Assembly: GCF_004519315.1 (NCBI RefSeq)
Contig: NZ_SOZE01000020.1
Coordinates: forward strand, 1 to 64,000
Direction of reading: 5' to 3'
Origin: Mucilaginibacter psychrotolerans
Lineage (GTDB): Bacteria; Bacteroidota; Bacteroidia; Sphingobacteriales; Sphingobacteriaceae
DNA: 64,000 nt
A program made the position numbers and the translations under genes. Under the pieces are notes generated by a model, which did not search any database, had not been told where the DNA came from, and saw only the letters and a program-made list of their open reading frames with translations. Below, piece after piece: positions 23,850 to 32,089 of the stretch (position 1 is its first letter; each line of letters starts with the position of its first letter).

Positions 23850-24932
23850 TCACCATTTAAACTTTTTCTCAATAAACTTAATCAGGTTAGCTGCCATTAC
23901 TTTTTGCTCGGCTTCATTGGGATGCTTACCTGTGCCATTGTAGGGGAAGAAGTTGGTGTAGATGCCTTTATCATGCATGCGTTTTACCGCTTCTTTGATA
24001 TACCCCGGCCATGGCGAACCTTCTTTAGTGGCATCCATGGCACCTAAAGCACATACGATTTTGGCATCTGGGTATTTGCCCCGGATTTTCCCGATGAAGT
24101 TCTGGTAGGCATTGATAATAAACTCATCCGAAGGCGGCGTATCGCCGAAATGGGCCTTAAATTGCGCATTATCGGGCTGCTTCAATATCCACGAATCGTT
24201 TTGGAAAAGGTTCACAACCACTACCTCTGGCGTATACTTACTAAAATCCCACAATTTTGTTGAATCAAGTGCATTTGTACGGTCATAAATGTCGGGCATT
24301 ACATACGGAAACCAACTCACGGTAACCCCAATACCGCTTTTAGCAATGCAATAGTACTCGGCGTTGAAATGACGCGCAGTAATATTTGCATAGCTTTTGT
24401 ATCCATTTTCAAATTGGTAAGTGCCGCGGTCTTTACCCTCCAAATCTTCTATAGCATAACCGCAAGTGATAGAATTGCCATAAAATTCAATTCTGTGCTT
24501 GTAGGTGGGTGGGGGCAAAACTTTTGCACTATCATTAAGCGTAAAACTATAAAACAACATGCTACCCATAGCAAACTCGGTACGCTTAAAAAGCTCTAGT
24601 TTATGGGGACCGGCGGGTAAACCTGATGCCAGCTCATACTTTTTTTTATATTTCTTTAGCTGTATGGTATTCACCATTTTGTCATCAACCACCACGGTTA
24701 CAAAATCCTGCCCGGTATTATCATCAAGCGTAGCTTTTGCGCTAGTGCCTTCAAAATTGATAACAACCGAAGAGGCTGACCAGGTGAGTTCTACAGCATC
24801 ATTTTTAATCCCCACACGGCCCATATAATGGATATTGGGGTCGCTGTAGGAAACTACGGTTTCGGCCGTGCAGCTAATAGAAAAACAAAAACCAATTACG
24901 ACAATTAAGTGAAAGATGCTGAATCGTTTCAT
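23850..24932 (-). CDS. SGNH/GDSL esterase, carbohydrate esterase family 2-like
   Basis: A 360-residue exported protein with an N-terminal signal (FCFSISC, possibly a lipoprotein Cys at about residue 21). Residues about 35-140 form a jelly-roll domain and residues 145-355 an SGNH hydrolase domain, the order seen in CE2 acetylxylan esterases. The nucleophile elbow is EFYGNSITCGYA (Ser of GNSI). The oxyanion Asn is in NLFQNDSW. The catalytic His is in GTGKHPNEAEQ, where the usual acidic partner is replaced by Gly-Lys, as in CE2 Ser-His dyads. It probably removes acetyl groups from plant or microbial polysaccharides. Confidence 0.87.
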   Translation of the reverse strand: MKRFSIFHLIVVIGFCFSISCTAETVVSYSDPNIHYMGRVGIKNDAVELTWSASSVVINFEGTSAKATLDDNTGQDFVTVVVDDKMVNTIQLKKYKKKYELASGLPAGPHKLELFKRTEFAMGSMLFYSFTLNDSAKVLPPPTYKHRIEFYGNSITCGYAIEDLEGKDRGTYQFENGYKSYANITARHFNAEYYCIAKSGIGVTVSWFPYVMPDIYDRTNALDSTKLWDFSKYTPEVVVVNLFQNDSWILKQPDNAQFKAHFGDTPPSDEFIINAYQNFIGKIRGKYPDAKIVCALGAMDATKEGSPWPGYIKEAVKRMHDKGIYTNFFPYNGTGKHPNEAEQKVMAANLIKFIEKKFKW

Positions 24933-25010
24933 CGATAATATATTTATGATATCAAATCTATTTTATTTCAAGGATGATTTGGGGGTTAAATTAAAAGGCG
25001 ACAGACCAAA

Positions 25011-27374
25011 TTACTTAAAATAAACGTAAGTTATACCTTGGCCACCCCTATCTGCGTGCTCATCTTCCATCCTATCAACCTGTTCGTATTTTTTCAAATA
25101 CTGCCTGATCATTTTACGTAGGATGCCGTCGCCTTTGCCGTGGAGAATTTTTAAAGTAGCGAAGCCCATCATCAAAGCCCTGTCGAACAGTTTCTCTATT
25201 GCGAACAGCGCATCTTCTGTACGCATGCCGCGTACGTCTATCTCCGGGCTAAAATTAGCAATATCACTGGTATGGCCAATATTGCTGCGCCTTATTTCTT
25301 TAGGCACGGTAGATTTTGCCACTTTTTCTACCCGTTTGCGTTTCACTACCGTGCGCAGTTCACCCATGGCAATTACTACGTTATCTTTTATCAGCTCCAT
25401 TACCTGGCCGGTGGTGTCGCCGTCGGTCAATTTCACCCAGTCGCCTACTTTAATTTCCTCATCGGTTGCTGCCGCCGCTTTGGGTGCTTCTGCCTTAAAC
25501 GTGTTCTTTTTCACTTCAGCAGTGAGTGTATCGCGCAGCGTTTTAGTTACTTCTTTATCGGCGTTGCTGCTTTTTATCTCGGCAATGGTGTTTTCAACCA
25601 GTTTATTGGCGTTCAGGATAATGTTTTTCGCTTCCTGCTTAGCCTCCTTCATCAATGACTTGCGATTTTCATCTAAAAAGCTCTTCAGCTCTTCATTCTC
25701 TTTCAGCAAAAGGTTTACGTGGCGTTGTTGCCTGTCTAGCTGTTGCTTGGTATCGAATATTTCCTTCTTCTCACGCTCAAGGTCAACCAGTAAACTATCC
25801 ACCTTTTTTTGGCCTGCGCTTATTTTGTTTCGGGCCAGGTTCAATACATTTTGCGGCAGGCCTATCTTTTGTGCAATCTCAAAGGCGTACGAACTACCGG
25901 GCTTACCAACTTCCAGCATGTACAAAGGCTGCATAGCGGTATTGTTAAATAACATTGAGGCGTTCTCTATCCCTTCGGTGTGGCTCGCAAATATTTTCAG
26001 GTTTGAGTAGTGCGTGGTTACCATTCCGCGCACTTTTTTATGGTTCAGTGCTTCCAGCACAGCCTCGGCAATCGGTCCGCCAAATTGCGGGTCGGTACCG
26101 GTACCAAACTCATCTATAAGTATCAGCGTTTTGCCATTAGCACCCTCCACAAAATATTTCATTTTAGATAAGTGCGCACTATAGGTACTTAAATCGCTTT
26201 CGATGGATTGGTCGTCGCCGATATCTACGAACAGTTGCTTGAATACCCCCGCAACGCTATCGGCGCTGGCGGGTATCAATAAACCGGCCTGCACCATCAT
26301 CTGCAGCAAGCCAACCGTTTTCATACAAACAGATTTACCACCCGCATTGGGGCCCGAGACTACGATAATTCGCGTGCCTTCATCTATCGAAACGTTAAGC
26401 GGCACAACGGTCTTATTCTCCTTTTTAAAGTTGAGGTACAGCAAGGGGTGGCGCGCGTTGTAAAAGGTAAACCGGCCCTCGTTCACCACCTTGGGCATTT
26501 CGGCTTCTATATCTATCGCAAACAGCGCTTTAGCACGCACGAAATCGAGCTTAGTAAGCAAGCCATGGTATGATAACAACAACGGCACATATGGCCGCAG
26601 TTCATCGGTCAGCCCGGTAAGTATCTTGATAATTTCGCGGCGGCGGTCAAATTCCAAATCGCGAATCCGATTATTGAGCGAGAATACTTCCTCGGGTTCC
26701 ATATAAACCGTTTGCCCGGAAGCCGATTCATCATGGATGAAGCCCTTTAACTTTCGTTTGTTCTCGGCCAGTAAGGGGATACAAAGGCGACCATCGCGCA
26801 CGGTGAGCGAGCCATCCGCGGTCCAGTTGCTTGCACTGGCCGCTTTAAATATCTGGTCTATCTTCTTACGCGCTTCCTGTTCGGCTTTAGCAATGCCGCT
26901 GGTAATCTCCATCAACTCTCGCGAGGCGTTATGACGGATTTTCCCTTTGGGGTCTATCACCTGGTCTATCTTGCGGATGATAGCCTTTTCGATAGGCAGG
27001 TGCTCAAAAAGCGCTTCCAGGTTAGGGTACACGTCTTTCCGCTCGTTGAAATAGGCAATTACTGCAAAAACCGTAGTAAGCGACGCCAGCACCTGGAAGA
27101 ACTCTTCTTCTGACAGGAAAGCACCCTCTATCCTGGCCTTATTGGCCAGTGATTTTATATCGTAAAAATGGTTGATGGGCAGCGCATCGTCGTTCTGAAG
27201 GATATTCTTGAATTCATGTGCCTGGTTAAGGAATTTGGCTATCAGGTCATAATTACTCATTACCTGTATCTTATCCACCATTTGCTGGCCCATTACGCTA
27301 AGGCAATGTGCCTTTATCAGTTCCTTTATCTCGGTAAAGCCGAGTTTATCGGCACTATTTAACGGGTATAGCAT
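25011..27374 (-). CDS. mutS2: MutS2 family ATPase/endonuclease
   Basis: A 787-residue DNA-binding ATPase. The core domains (about 1-310) precede the ABC-type ATPase with Walker A SGPNAGGKSVCMKT (about 335-350), Walker B LILIDEFGTGTDP and the TTHYSNLK switch. A long coiled coil (about 515-640, rich in Lys/Glu/Gln) and a C-terminal Smr domain (about 705-787) follow, the latter with PEIDVRGMRTEDAL and the nuclease-site stretch LKILHGKGDGILR. MutS2 suppresses recombination and acts on stalled ribosomes in some species. The start overlaps the end of the DUF4296 lipoprotein gene by 20 bases, so the two are one operon. Length is normal. Confidence 0.95.
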   Translation of the reverse strand: MLYPLNSADKLGFTEIKELIKAHCLSVMGQQMVDKIQVMSNYDLIAKFLNQAHEFKNILQNDDALPINHFYDIKSLANKARIEGAFLSEEEFFQVLASLTTVFAVIAYFNERKDVYPNLEALFEHLPIEKAIIRKIDQVIDPKGKIRHNASRELMEITSGIAKAEQEARKKIDQIFKAASASNWTADGSLTVRDGRLCIPLLAENKRKLKGFIHDESASGQTVYMEPEEVFSLNNRIRDLEFDRRREIIKILTGLTDELRPYVPLLLSYHGLLTKLDFVRAKALFAIDIEAEMPKVVNEGRFTFYNARHPLLYLNFKKENKTVVPLNVSIDEGTRIIVVSGPNAGGKSVCMKTVGLLQMMVQAGLLIPASADSVAGVFKQLFVDIGDDQSIESDLSTYSAHLSKMKYFVEGANGKTLILIDEFGTGTDPQFGGPIAEAVLEALNHKKVRGMVTTHYSNLKIFASHTEGIENASMLFNNTAMQPLYMLEVGKPGSSYAFEIAQKIGLPQNVLNLARNKISAGQKKVDSLLVDLEREKKEIFDTKQQLDRQQRHVNLLLKENEELKSFLDENRKSLMKEAKQEAKNIILNANKLVENTIAEIKSSNADKEVTKTLRDTLTAEVKKNTFKAEAPKAAAATDEEIKVGDWVKLTDGDTTGQVMELIKDNVVIAMGELRTVVKRKRVEKVAKSTVPKEIRRSNIGHTSDIANFSPEIDVRGMRTEDALFAIEKLFDRALMMGFATLKILHGKGDGILRKMIRQYLKKYEQVDRMEDEHADRGGQGITYVYFK

Positions 27375-27747
27375 TTTTGTTTCCCGGCGCGGTATTCGAC
27401 CGGCCTTTTTTATTTAACGAATCTATTTTTGCCTGTATATTGGCGCTTACACGATCATACATCTCCAGCATTTTTACCGGCTGGGTAGTGTAATACTTCA
27501 GGCTCGCCTTAAATTGCTTATCGGTGGTGTGATGCCTTTTAAACAATGCTTTGTACCGCGCCGAGCCATATTTATATAAACTATCTGGCGTTTGGCTTAC
27601 GCTGTACAGGCTGCCATCAGTGAGGTGTACATCGGTAAGCAAGCTTATCATGGGCTCCTCGGCAATGGTACCTTCAGGGGCGTTATTACCACTGCAAGCG
27701 GCAAAAAGCATCAATACTGAAAAAAACAAGATGATATATTTATGCAT
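27355..27747 (-). CDS. DUF4296 domain-containing lipoprotein
   Basis: A 130-residue lipoprotein; the signal HKYIILFFSVLMLFAAC gives an acylated Cys at about residue 18. The mature part matches DUF4296: PMISLLTDVHLTDGSLY at its start, then a helical DSLYKYGSARYKALFKRHHTTDKQFKASLKYY stretch (described in pieces), and a Lys/Ser-rich tail. The family is confined to Bacteroidota and has no assigned role. ATG 27747 is preferred to a non-ATG start 30 bases upstream because a TAAATTTG element (27782-27775) precedes it. Its 3' end overlaps mutS2 by 20 bases. Confidence 0.85.
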   Translation of the reverse strand: MHKYIILFFSVLMLFAACSGNNAPEGTIAEEPMISLLTDVHLTDGSLYSVSQTPDSLYKYGSARYKALFKRHHTTDKQFKASLKYYTTQPVKMLEMYDRVSANIQAKIDSLNKKGRSNTAPGNKNAIPVK

Positions 27748-27774
27748 TCTGTAATTTAGCGGCGTTATCAAAAA

Positions 27775-27782
27775 CAAATTTA
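27775..27782 (-). promoter_or_regulatory. Promoter -7 element TAAATTTG of DUF4296-mutS2 operon
   Basis: TAAATTTG on the minus strand fits TAnnTTTG and lies 27 bases upstream of ATG 27747. The divergent yggS ATG is only 8 bases to the other side. Confidence 0.55.
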
Positions 27783-27789
27783 CGGATAA

Positions 27790-28473
27790 ATGAGCATTGC
27801 AGATAATATCAAAAGCCTAAAAAAGGAAACCGAAGGTACAAACGTTACTTTGCTGGCTGTTTCTAAAACAAAACCCGCGGCAGAACTTATGGAGGCCTAT
27901 GATGCAGGACAACGTTTATTTGGCGAAAACATGGTGCAGGAACTGGTAGAAAAACACGAAACCATGCCAAAAGATATAGAATGGCACCTGATAGGCCACC
28001 TGCAAACCAATAAGGTAAAGTACATAGCGCCCTTCATTAGCATGGTACAATCTGTAGACAGCATGAAGCTGCTGCAGGAAATAAATAAGCATGCTGAAAA
28101 GAATAAACGTATCATCGACTGCCTTTTGCAGATATATATTGCCGATGAAGACACCAAATACGGCCTGGGTTTTGACGAGGCCATAGAACTTTTGCGCAGC
28201 GAGGAATATGCTGCCTTGAAGAATATCCGCATCCGTGGCCTGATGGGCATTGCAACCAATACCGATAATGAAAAGCAGATAAAGGATGAATACTACGAAC
28301 TGAAGACATTCTTCGATGGTGTAAAAGCCAGCTTCTTCCGCAAGGAGGTATCGTTCGATACCCTATCGATGGGCATGTCAGCAGATTATAAGCTTGCTAT
28401 TGAGCAGGGTAGCAATATGGTGAGGTTGGGCAGTACCATTTTTGGGGCAAGAGTGACTCGATTAAGGGATTAA
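27790..28473 (+). CDS. yggS: YggS-family pyridoxal phosphate homeostasis protein
   Basis: A 227-residue PLP-binding protein of the YggS/PROSC family, a single TIM barrel like the N-terminal domain of alanine racemase. The PLP lysine is in LLAVSKTKPA (about residue 26). Further family motifs are GENMVQELVEK, WHLIGHLQTNKVK, RGLMGIATNT, LSMGMSADYKLAIEQGS and VRLGSTIFGAR. It balances vitamin B6 pools rather than acting as a racemase. The last residues RVTRLRD and the stop codon are encoded by the start of the dispersed repeat array that fills the next 150 bases, so the natural C terminus has probably been rewritten by the repeat. Confidence 0.94.
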   Translation: MSIADNIKSLKKETEGTNVTLLAVSKTKPAAELMEAYDAGQRLFGENMVQELVEKHETMPKDIEWHLIGHLQTNKVKYIAPFISMVQSVDSMKLLQEINKHAEKNKRIIDCLLQIYIADEDTKYGLGFDEAIELLRSEEYAALKNIRIRGLMGIATNTDNEKQIKDEYYELKTFFDGVKASFFRKEVSFDTLSMGMSADYKLAIEQGSNMVRLGSTIFGARVTRLRD

Positions 28474-28620
28474 GAGATTAACAGGATTTTTTGTCTGAAC
28501 TCGAATTTGACACGATTTAGGGATTGAAGGATTAAACCTGATTCTTGCCTGACTCGAATTTGACACGATTAAGGGATTGAAGGATTAAACAGGATTCTTG
28601 TCTGACTCGAATTTTTCGCA
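28456..28620. repeat. Tandem 53-bp repeat, about three copies, overlapping the yggS stop
   Basis: Unit begins CTCGAATTTGACACGATT and runs through AGGGATTGAAGGATTAAAC to ATTCTTGTCTGA. Copies start at 28500 and 28553, with a shortened first copy at 28457 and the start of another at 28606. The period is 53 bases. The first copy encodes the last residues and stop of yggS. Related single copies occur near 16503 and 43770. Confidence 0.85.
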
Positions 28621-28709
28621 GTTATTTATTTTTTAAGGCACTCAAGAGGGCTTCGCAGTTAAACGAATTTTAAGGATTTACAGAATAGCTTCAATTGAGG
28701 CATCCACAT

Positions 28710-29252
28710 ATGGAAGAACAAAAAAATCAAAAACTCCCCCTTCAGGGGGTTGGGGGACTGCAAAAGCTCCCCCTTCAGGGGGCGGGGGGGGCTGGCCTAA
28801 GAGTAGCCGTTAAAGCTGATTGCGCACGCATATTAGAATTGATTATCGAGTTGGCTATCTTTGAAAAAGAGCCGGACGCCGTTACCGCAACACTGACCGA
28901 ACTGGAGGAGGCTGGTTTTGGGCCGAAGCCGGTTTGGAAGGCCTTTGTGGTAGAAGATGACGGCATCATCGTCGGCTTTGCGCTGTACTATATACGCTAC
29001 TCTACCTGGAAAGGGCAGCGCCTTTACCTGGAAGATTTGGTGATTACGGAAAGTCACCGTGGTAAAGGACTGGGTAAGTTGCTGTTCGATAGGCTGATAC
29101 AGGAAACCCGTGAACTGGGTTTCAGCGGCATGGTTTGGCAGGTGCTTGATTGGAACGAACCCGCCATACAATTCTATAAAAAATACGAGGCAAGCATAGA
29201 AGCCGGTTGGCTGAATGCCTCGCTTAGCAAAGAACAGATCAATAATTTTTAA
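28710..29252 (+). CDS. GNAT-family N-acetyltransferase with repeat-derived N terminus
   Basis: A 180-residue acetyltransferase. From about residue 31 (LRVAVKADCARILELI) the GNAT fold is complete: the acetyl-CoA loop ESHRGKGLGKLL, the preceding strand LEDLVI, and the C-terminal VLDWNEPAIQFYKKY. It resembles the SAT/diamine acetyltransferase-like group (FEKEPDAVTAT near the start of the fold). Residues about 9-30 are two copies of an 11-residue unit, KLPLQGVGGLQ and KLPLQGAGGAG, encoded by a 33-bp tandem repeat. This is not part of the fold. ATG 28710 is the first plausible start; the native start may have been lost to the repeat. Confidence 0.85.
   Translation: MEEQKNQKLPLQGVGGLQKLPLQGAGGAGLRVAVKADCARILELIIELAIFEKEPDAVTATLTELEEAGFGPKPVWKAFVVEDDGIIVGFALYYIRYSTWKGQRLYLEDLVITESHRGKGLGKLLFDRLIQETRELGFSGMVWQVLDWNEPAIQFYKKYEASIEAGWLNASLSKEQINNF
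28734..28791 (+). repeat. 33-bp tandem CCCCCTTCAGGGGG repeat in GNAT coding sequence
   Basis: Two copies of CTCCCCCTTCAGGGGG followed by a G-rich run start at 28734 and 28767. Each unit contains a CCCCC-TTCA-GGGGG hairpin. The 33-base period keeps the reading frame. Confidence 0.85.
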
Positions 29253-29256
29253 GGGG

Positions 29257-30087
29257 ATGAAAGTGATGAGGGGGATGTTGGGGATAGGTGTTGTGCTGAT
29301 GTTTTTGGCCTCGTGCAATTTTGGTAAACCGGAAACCAAAGTTGAACCGGATATTTTTACGGATACGGTTTTGTATGAGATGAAAACTATTCGTGAACGA
29401 GCAAAAGATTGCAGTACCGGACCCGATAGCACCTGTACGATGGCAGAGATAAGCTATCCGGTTTTTAAGGGCCAGGATGCGTTAAACGATACGCTTAAGA
29501 ATAGACTATTAAACCTGGGGGCGAACGGCGACGAAAAGCCTGATTCCTCGTTTCAGACAATGATAAGCACCTTTTTCAAGAGCTATGAGGAATATAAAAA
29601 AGATGATGAGCGAAAGAATATTGCATTTGATCTTCAGGAATATGCCCAGGTAGTAAATCAGGACAGTTGCCTTATAGCGATTAGGTATGGCACCTATTCA
29701 TTTTCAGGTGGGGCGCACGGCTCGGGATTTGACGCATTTATCAATTGGAATCCAAAGACGAAAAAGGTTGTTTATCTAAACGATATTCTTTTGCCTAATT
29801 CAGAAAAAGAGTTAAACATTATTGGTGAACGCATTTTTAGGAAGGATGAGAAACTTGCAGATAATGCTTCTCTTGAACAGGACTATTTTTTTAAGGATAA
29901 TAAATTCGCGCTTAACGAAAATTACCTTTTTACGCCAACCGGTATTCGATTCCTGTATAACGAATACGAAATAAAACCCTACGTAGCCGGGCAAACCGAG
30001 CTGAATATACCCTGGGCACAATTAAGAACACTCATAAAACCACATTCGGTGGTTGCGCAATACATAGAAAAAAATGCTGGTATTTAA
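29257..30087 (+). CDS. DUF3298 (RsiV-like) lipoprotein
   Basis: A 276-residue lipoprotein with signal GMLGIGVVLMFLASC (Cys about 19). The mature region has the DUF4163/DUF3298 arrangement: YPVFKGQDALNDTLKNRL, a central helical part FKSYEEYKKDDERK, the hallmark YSFSGGAHGSGFDAFINW, and the C-terminal LFTPTGIRFLYNEYEIKPY. Homologous domains occur in anti-sigma factor RsiV, where they bind lysozyme, but no transmembrane anti-sigma part is present here. Starts at 29257, 29266 and 29275 are all possible. The 3' end overlaps the aspartate kinase gene by 14 bases, and the start lies 4 bases after the GNAT stop, so the three may be co-transcribed. Confidence 0.85.
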   Translation: MKVMRGMLGIGVVLMFLASCNFGKPETKVEPDIFTDTVLYEMKTIRERAKDCSTGPDSTCTMAEISYPVFKGQDALNDTLKNRLLNLGANGDEKPDSSFQTMISTFFKSYEEYKKDDERKNIAFDLQEYAQVVNQDSCLIAIRYGTYSFSGGAHGSGFDAFINWNPKTKKVVYLNDILLPNSEKELNIIGERIFRKDEKLADNASLEQDYFFKDNKFALNENYLFTPTGIRFLYNEYEIKPYVAGQTELNIPWAQLRTLIKPHSVVAQYIEKNAGI

Positions 30088-31330
30088 ATTTGGAGGTGCT
30101 TCTGTAAAAGATGCGCCGGGCGTAATCAATTTAGCCAATGTAGTTGGGCGATATGCCGGTAAGCAATTGCTGGTTGTGGTATCGGCCATGGGTAAAACCA
30201 CTAACGCTTTGGAGCGGCTTACCAATGCCTATGTAAACGGCGAGGGCGACGTACATGAGCTGTTCGAAGAAATAAAGGCTTATCACTTTCATATCCTTTC
30301 GGAATTATTCGAGACGGGGCACCCGGTATTCGATGAGGTAGCTAACGCCTTCGTAGAAATCGACTGGATGATAGAAGACGAGCCGCACGATGATTACGAT
30401 TTTATTTACGACCAGATCGTATCCATTGGCGAACTGGTTTCTACCCGCATTGTAAATGCCTGGCTTAACCAGCAAGGCATAGCCAGTAAATGGCTGGATG
30501 TGCGCGGCTATATCCATACCGATAATACCTACCGCGAAGGCGTGGTTGATTGGGATAAAACCCGGGCCAGCATCCAAAACGACTTACCCGATATGCTGGA
30601 GAAAAGCGTAGTAGTTACCCAGGGTTTCCTGGGAGGTACATCGGAGAACTTCACCACCACGCTGGGGCGCGAAGGCTCTGATTATACCGCATCCATCATC
30701 GCTTCCTGCATTGGTGCAGAATCCGTTACCACCTGGAAGGATGTGCCCGGCATACTGAATGCCGATCCGAAGCATTTTGCCGATACCATCAAATTCGATG
30801 AACTAAGCTACCAGGAGGCCATAGAGATGACTTATTACGGGGCGAGCGTTATCCACCCCAAAACCATTAAACCTCTGCAAAACGCAGGTATCCCCCTATT
30901 GGTAAAACCCTTCACAGACCCTGATGCATCGGGTACAGTCATAAAAGACAATGTTGTGAATAGCTTTGCCAAACCGGTTATCATTGTGAAGCAAAAGCAG
31001 GTGCTGTTATCAGTGTCGGCTAAGGATTATTCCTTTATTTCGGAAAGTCACCTCAGCGAGATATTCGGCCTGTTTGCGGCAAACCATGTTAAGGTAAATG
31101 TAATGCAGACTTCGGCTTTGAGCTTTACGGCCTGCATTGACCTTGTACCCGGGCGTTTCGAAAAATTGCTGGCGGCATTAAAGCTGGTTTTTAAGGTGAA
31201 GTATAACGACGACCTCACGCTGATAACCCTGCGCCATTATACCGATGAAGCACTGGCGGAAATAACCGAAGGCAAAACGGTATTGATGAAACAAACCAAC
31301 CGCAATACGGCACAGGTGGTGATCAAATAA
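30074..31330 (+). CDS. lysC: Aspartate kinase
   Basis: A 418-residue cytosolic enzyme phosphorylating aspartate, the first step to lysine, threonine and methionine. The amino acid kinase domain (about 1-285) opens with the nucleotide motif VFKFGGASVKD and contains TTLGREGSDYTAS and WKDVPGILNADP. Two C-terminal ACT-like regions (about 295-418) include VLLSVSAKDYSFISE and VNVMQTSAL, which usually bind the end-product inhibitor. It overlaps the DUF3298 gene by 14 bases; no lysine riboswitch is possible there. It converges on the DUF92 gene with an 8-base overlap of the 3' ends. It is not fused to homoserine dehydrogenase. Confidence 0.94.
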   Translation: MLVFKFGGASVKDAPGVINLANVVGRYAGKQLLVVVSAMGKTTNALERLTNAYVNGEGDVHELFEEIKAYHFHILSELFETGHPVFDEVANAFVEIDWMIEDEPHDDYDFIYDQIVSIGELVSTRIVNAWLNQQGIASKWLDVRGYIHTDNTYREGVVDWDKTRASIQNDLPDMLEKSVVVTQGFLGGTSENFTTTLGREGSDYTASIIASCIGAESVTTWKDVPGILNADPKHFADTIKFDELSYQEAIEMTYYGASVIHPKTIKPLQNAGIPLLVKPFTDPDASGTVIKDNVVNSFAKPVIIVKQKQVLLSVSAKDYSFISESHLSEIFGLFAANHVKVNVMQTSALSFTACIDLVPGRFEKLLAALKLVFKVKYNDDLTLITLRHYTDEALAEITEGKTVLMKQTNRNTAQVVIK

Positions 31331-32018
31331 GCAGGAGAACCCAGGCAATAAGGGCAGCGAAAAGAGTATTGAGGAAATTGACGGCATCGTTCTTTAGATA
31401 CCCCCTGCGCTCCAGCGTCGCACCCAATACCGAATCGAACAGGTTGCCCGCCGTGCCTGCTATAATAATCACCCAAAAACTATTGCCCCAGCCGTAGAAG
31501 AGCGCGTAAACAGTTGCGATGGCCGTCGATCCTGCTACGCCAATCAGCGTACCTTCCAGGCTGATTACACCGTCCCTGCCCCTTTCGTCGGGCTTAAAAG
31601 TGATGATATGGTAATGCCGCCTGCCGTAAACAACGCCCAACTCCGAAGAGAGCGTATCTGCCGTGGCCGACGATAAAGCGGCTGCCAGCAAAATGGCAAG
31701 CAGGTTGCCGTATGCAGGCATTATGAATATGAGCACGGCTAACAAAGCCGCCAACCCTCCATTAGCCAATACCTGCGCCACATTCCGTATTTGCGGGTGG
31801 GTTTTACCTTTGGTTATCTTTTTCCATGCCGTGGCGAGGGTAGCTAACACGAAGAAAGTCGCAAGCAAAGCAACGCCCATAGCACCTGCGCCGATAAAAA
31901 TAGCAATGGCAATCAGGCCGCCGGTTAGCGTGCCTTTCAAAGTAAGTTTACGCAGCTTGTAAACAATTAGCAGTACTAAAGGAAGTATGGCGCAGAAAAC
32001 GATATTGGCAATGGGCAT
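31323..32018 (-). CDS. DUF92 family membrane protein
   Basis: A 231-residue integral membrane protein with about six helices matching DUF92 (TMEM19 / phytyl-phosphate kinase VTE6-like). Family landmarks are AALSSATADTLSSELGVVYG, GRDGVISLEGTLIG and AGTAGNLFDSVLGATLERRG, where the conserved Asp/Glu residues resemble CTP- or ATP-dependent lipid kinases of the dolichol/phytol kinase group. The bacterial role is unproven. ATG 32018 is chosen since the alternative TTG at 32048 is part of a TAAATTTG promoter element (32053-32046, minus strand). The 3' end overlaps that of aspartate kinase by 8 bases in convergent orientation. Confidence 0.87.
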   Translation of the reverse strand: MPIANIVFCAILPLVLLIVYKLRKLTLKGTLTGGLIAIAIFIGAGAMGVALLATFFVLATLATAWKKITKGKTHPQIRNVAQVLANGGLAALLAVLIFIMPAYGNLLAILLAAALSSATADTLSSELGVVYGRRHYHIITFKPDERGRDGVISLEGTLIGVAGSTAIATVYALFYGWGNSFWVIIIAGTAGNLFDSVLGATLERRGYLKNDAVNFLNTLFAALIAWVLLLI

Positions 32019-32045
32019 ACGGCTGCGAATTTGAGGAATTATCAG

Positions 32046-32053
32046 CAAATTTA
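32046..32053 (-). promoter_or_regulatory. Promoter -7 element TAAATTTG of DUF92 gene
   Basis: TAAATTTG on the minus strand, 27 bases upstream of ATG 32018, in the 41-base gap after the TPR-DHp gene. Confidence 0.5.
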
Positions 32054-32089
32054 AAGGATGGTACCAAACATGAGAATGCCAGGGTACTT

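Noticed and set aside
25123..26010. 295-codon plus-strand frame opposite mutS2
   Set aside because: Ser/Phe-rich shadow of a well-supported conserved gene; no domain and no promoter.
28456..28620. Possible CRISPR array
   Set aside because: The 53-bp units follow each other directly without unique spacers and no cas gene is present.
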